A DNA stretch of 64,000 nucleotides from Candidatus Eiseniibacteriota bacterium (GTDB lineage: Bacteria > Orphanbacterota > Orphanbacteria > Orphanbacterales > Orphanbacteraceae): NCBI GenBank assembly GCA_029262235.1, contig JAJCZU010000008.1, positions 186,001 to 250,000 of the forward strand, given 5' to 3'. The notes beneath the pieces were generated by a model that was not told the DNA's origin, made no database searches, and worked only from the letters and a program-made list of their open reading frames with translations. Shown here in pieces: positions 61,039-64,000 of this stretch (its first letter is position 1; each line of letters opens with the position of its first letter). The translations under genes were made by a program, and so were the position numbers.

Positions 61039-63546
61039 ATGAACTTTCGGCGCATGGCATTGCTGGTCCTCGTTCTCGGGGCGGTCTTCTCCGCCGCTCC
61101 CGCGATTGCGCTCGATCGCGTCTGGGTGGCGACAATCCCTCCCGGCGAATCGATCGAAACGGCATGGACGCTGGGCGCTGAAGTATTCGACCGCACTCCC
61201 GAAATGTTCGTACTGGGCGACGCGCACTCCGCAGCCACGCTCGCCGGCGCGGGCTGGACGGTGGACGGCCCGTACGACCTGGACACGGACAAACGTCACA
61301 CGCTCGGTTACGAAAAGGGCACCTCGTTCGGAATCGCCGACATCGACTTCAGCGTCGCCGCGCCCGGCGCGCGCATCCTCTGGGCGCGGGGCCGATCACT
61401 TCTCACGGAAACCACTGACGAGTTCCCGCACATCGATTACGGCGAACAGCACCGCCATATCAAACTGCAGAACCTGCGGAAGCGGGCGATTCGACGACCG
61501 ATCGTGCAGGCTCCCGCGCGCGAGAAAGCCGCGGCCACCACGTTTCTTCCCATCATCTCGGACATCATGGCGCAGGTCGACTCGAACGCTCTCAAGACCT
61601 GGGTCGACAATCTTTCAGGCGAAAATTCCGTTCTGATTTCGGGGAATCCGTTTACGATCGCCACGCGCTGGACCGACAACGCGCAGTGCGACACGGCCGA
61701 ACGCTATGTGCTCGAGCGCTTCCAGGCGATGGGCATTCCGGCGCAGTTCGACCCGTACTCGTTCTCGGGCACGGACGCACGCAATGTAGTCGCCACGATC
61801 ACGGGCACCGAAACACCGAACAACATCTACATCATCGGCGGGCATCTCGACTCACGCGCACAGAGCTCGCCGCACAATCCGGCCCCGGGCGCGAACGACA
61901 ACGCTTCAGGGACGGCCGCCGTGCTTCACGCCGCCGAGATTCTGAAAGACTACGAATTCAAATCGACGATCAAGTTCATCGCGTTCACGGGGGAAGAGCA
62001 GGGGCTCTTCGGCAGCGAGCACTACGCCGCGGCGGCCGCAACGGCGGGCGACAACATTCTGGGCGTCGTGAACTGCGACATGATCGCCTGGTACAACGCG
62101 CAGTATCAGATCGACATCGAAGGCGAAAACGCGTGGGCGGCGCTCATGCAGGTCATGGACGATGCGTGCACGGAATTCACGACGCTGAACACCGTGCAGA
62201 CGTTCTTCAGCTTCGGCTCGGATCACGTGCCGTTCCAGAATGAAGGCTTCCCGGCGTTTCTCGCGATCGAATCCGAGTATGGTTCGTACCCCTGCTATCA
62301 CGTGACGTGCGACACATCCGACAACAACAAGTACACGTTCGGCTGGGAAGTCACGAAGGCGTGCATCGCCACGATCGCGCATCTCGCCGACCCGGTCGGC
62401 CTCTCGATTCAGCACACGCCGATCGCGAACACGCAGGACACGGTCGGCCCGTACACCGTGACGGCCGTGATCACTTCGCCCGACCCGATCATCGCCGACT
62501 CGCTCCGCATGCACTACGCGATCGACGGCGGCGGCTTCACGAACGTGCTCATGACGCCGACTGGCGGCACCGACGAATACAGCGCCGACATTCCGGGGCA
62601 GAGTTCGAACACGACCATTACCTATTATATTGCCGCCGCCGACTCGACCGGGCGAAGCGAAACGAGTCCGGCCGGCGCGCCCGGGTCGGTGCACCAGTTC
62701 TTCATCGGCAGCGTGCAGACGTTCGCATTCGAAAATTTCGAGTCGGCCGTGATCGGATGGTCGCACGGCGGATCGAACGACGACTGGGAGCTCGACGCGC
62801 CGCAGGGACTCGCGGAGGATCCGGCAACAGCATCCTCCGGTACCATGGCGTACGGAAACGACCTGACCGGGCTCGGAGCGAGCTCCGGCAAGTACGAGAA
62901 CAACTCCGACAACTGGCTGCAGTCCCCTTCGATCGACTGCACGGACTACACCGACGTCAAACTGTCGTTCCAGCGCTGGCTCGCCGTCGAGCGGTCGAAC
63001 AACCAGCAGTGGGACTGGGCGCGCGTTCTCGTGAACGGCAACATCATCTGGGAGAGCCCGTCGGGCGCGAATCTGATCGACGCGAGCTGGACGTTCCAGG
63101 AATTCGACATCAGCGCCTACGCCGACAACAACCCGAGCGTCGTGGTGCGCTTCGAACTGCACTCGGACGTATCGCTCTCGTTCGGCGGATGGACGATCGA
63201 CGACTTCAAATTCACGGGAATCGGGCCGCCGACCGCGACCGACGTCGCGGGCTCGGACGCCGCCCCTCGTTCGATGCGCCTCTTTGCGAACACGCCGAAC
63301 CCGTTCAACCCGACCACGAGCATCCGTTTCGCGCTTCCCGCGCCCGCGGAGATCGAGCTCGCGGTGTACGACATCTCCGGGCGCCGCGTGAAGACGCTGG
63401 CAGCGGGTCAGTTCCCGGCGGGCGAGCACGCCGCCACGTGGACCGGTATCGACGAATCGGGCCGCCCGGCCGCGTCAGGCATCTATTTCTACCGGCTTAC
63501 GGGGGCGGACGAGACGAAGATCCGCAAGATGCTCCTCGTCCGCTAG
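61039..63546 (+). CDS. Secreted M28 metallopeptidase with MAM-like and FlgD-Ig domains
   Basis: 835 residues. Signal peptide (MALLVLVLGAVFSAAPAIA). A propeptide-like region precedes the catalytic domain with zinc ligands in GGHLDSR (about 267), PGANDNASG (about 283), FTGEEQGLFGSEH (about 316), NCDMIAW (about 345) and FGSDHVPF (about 394). After it comes a beta module (455-557) shared with the M36-type protein, a MAM/concanavalin-like domain (about 563-726), and the FlgD-Ig tail (from 751: FANTPNPFNPTTSIRF, VYDISGRRVKTL, SGIYFYRL, KMLLVR). Likely secreted aminopeptidase. CAGGAG precedes the ATG. Confidence 0.9.
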   Translation: MNFRRMALLVLVLGAVFSAAPAIALDRVWVATIPPGESIETAWTLGAEVFDRTPEMFVLGDAHSAATLAGAGWTVDGPYDLDTDKRHTLGYEKGTSFGIADIDFSVAAPGARILWARGRSLLTETTDEFPHIDYGEQHRHIKLQNLRKRAIRRPIVQAPAREKAAATTFLPIISDIMAQVDSNALKTWVDNLSGENSVLISGNPFTIATRWTDNAQCDTAERYVLERFQAMGIPAQFDPYSFSGTDARNVVATITGTETPNNIYIIGGHLDSRAQSSPHNPAPGANDNASGTAAVLHAAEILKDYEFKSTIKFIAFTGEEQGLFGSEHYAAAAATAGDNILGVVNCDMIAWYNAQYQIDIEGENAWAALMQVMDDACTEFTTLNTVQTFFSFGSDHVPFQNEGFPAFLAIESEYGSYPCYHVTCDTSDNNKYTFGWEVTKACIATIAHLADPVGLSIQHTPIANTQDTVGPYTVTAVITSPDPIIADSLRMHYAIDGGGFTNVLMTPTGGTDEYSADIPGQSSNTTITYYIAAADSTGRSETSPAGAPGSVHQFFIGSVQTFAFENFESAVIGWSHGGSNDDWELDAPQGLAEDPATASSGTMAYGNDLTGLGASSGKYENNSDNWLQSPSIDCTDYTDVKLSFQRWLAVERSNNQQWDWARVLVNGNIIWESPSGANLIDASWTFQEFDISAYADNNPSVVVRFELHSDVSLSFGGWTIDDFKFTGIGPPTATDVAGSDAAPRSMRLFANTPNPFNPTTSIRFALPAPAEIELAVYDISGRRVKTLAAGQFPAGEHAATWTGIDESGRPAASGIYFYRLTGADETKIRKMLLVR

Positions 63547-63623
63547 CGGATGTCTCGACTCGGGTCGAGCGGATGTCTCGACTCGGGTCGAGCGGATGCC
63601 TCGACCGATGTCGAGTGGATGTG
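63546..63623 (+). repeat. 23-base tandem repeats after the M28 gene
   Basis: gcggatgtctcgactcgg plus gtcga, at 63546-63568 and 63569-63591 (identical), a degenerate third unit at 63592-63614 and the start of a fourth. Each intact unit contains CTCGAC-TCGG-GTCGAG. The array begins with the last base of the stop codon. Confidence 0.85.
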
Positions 63624-63661
63624 TGGCCAATGACCGGATCTGCTGATACAATCCCGGCGTT

Positions 63662-64000
63662 GTGAACAGCACGCACGATCAGATCCAGAATCGCCCGACC
63701 CGGGCCCGAACCTGCCATGGGAGACGATCCCTGCGGTTCGTGCCCGGCATCCTCTGCGCGCTTCTGTTCGCGGCCTTCGCGCCGGCCGCGCGCGCGGAGC
63801 CCCCGAGACTCACGGTGCGCGCCCCCCTGGGAGCCGAGATCCGTGTCGACGGCACGGTGATCGGGCAGGCGCCGATCCCCCCGATCACGCTGGCCGAAGG
63901 GGAACACGAAGTCGAAGCCCGCCTTCGCGGCTACATTTCACGCACCACAGGTTATTACGCGCGCCCGATCCGGGGCGAAACGCTCATCTTCTACCTGAAT
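63662..64000 (+). CDS. PEGA-domain secreted protein (truncated by the window end)
   Basis: A GTG start at 63662 gives 113 residues that run off the end without a stop. A signal segment (FVPGILCALLFAAFAPAARA) is followed by PPRLTVRAPLGAEIRVDG-TVIGQAPIPP-ITLAEGEHEVEARLRGY, a PEGA domain (beta-sandwich, common on bacterial surface proteins and kinases). Start and function of the rest cannot be judged. It follows the 23-base repeats by about 40 bases. Confidence 0.75.
   Translation, partial: MNSTHDQIQNRPTRARTCHGRRSLRFVPGILCALLFAAFAPAARAEPPRLTVRAPLGAEIRVDGTVIGQAPIPPITLAEGEHEVEARLRGYISRTTGYYARPIRGETLIFYLN

Overview
The window is GC-rich bacterial chromosome (about 60% GC by eye), densely packed with genes on both strands. 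I see no phage, insertion sequence, CRISPR array or rRNA. The organism is Gram-negative and didermic: there are a FadL-type porin, a patatin fused to an Omp85 barrel, lipoboxes and many signal peptides. Three very large secreted proteins end in the same module (N-x-PNPFN near its start, a VYN/D-x-x-G-R-like strand, then W-x-G and SG-x-YF/IF and a terminal K-x-L-x-R). This FlgD-Ig/type-A-sorting-like tail is typical of the FCB superphylum and its candidate phyla such as Eisenbacteria or Krumholzibacteria. Placement there is an inference from protein style only. Region by region: 1-5.9 kb is a giant adhesin-like protein with 15 cadherin-like repeats. 5.9-12.1 kb holds a sigma-54 response regulator divergent from a tightly overlapping sulfur operon (Cys-rich MerR regulator, SQR-like flavoprotein, DUF1641 protein, DsrC/TusE-like protein, DsrE-like protein, FadL-like porin), with a sigma-54-like promoter between them. 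12.4-18.4 kb is a possible chaperone-usher-like surface system: two paralogous small secreted subunits separated by a strong hairpin, a PapD-like protein fused to a SPOR domain, and a 1195-residue predicted outer-membrane barrel with a long disordered N-terminal region and C-terminal CNA-B-like domains. 18.4-27.7 kb carries a PadR regulator divergent from a double-DTG aspartic protease lipoprotein, a small membrane protein, a lipoprotein, an APC permease, an M61-like peptidase, a CHRD protein and a PNGase F-like enzyme. 27.8-36.5 kb has an ECF sigma factor with a Ser/Thr kinase-TPR protein, a beta-lactamase-fold hydrolase, a lipoprotein and a type Vd patatin. 36.7-42.6 kb holds tRNA-Gln(CUG) downstream of gltX, a tandem PTPS/QueD protein, a MobA-like nucleotidyltransferase, and a two-gene operon of a secreted protein and a di-heme peroxidase preceded by a large inverted repeat. 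42.6-49.2 kb is a six-gene minus-strand operon: Na/Pi cotransporter, PhoU-like, M29 aminopeptidase, DHH phosphoesterase, Maf, membrane-TPR protein. 49.4-56.6 kb holds a Nudix-MBL fusion, a 688-base intergenic region, IspH, a tricorn-type protease and a cyclic-nucleotide-binding protein. 56.9-64 kb holds two large secreted metallopeptidases and the start of a PEGA-domain protein. The most exciting non-coding element is at 51222-51546: a consensus -24/-12 sigma-54 promoter followed by a foldable stretch of about 100 bases and four tandem copies of a terminator-containing unit, upstream of ispH. It could be a sigma-54-dependent small RNA or an attenuated leader, and it has no adjacent protein gene that explains it. 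The next best candidate is the usher-like surface operon.
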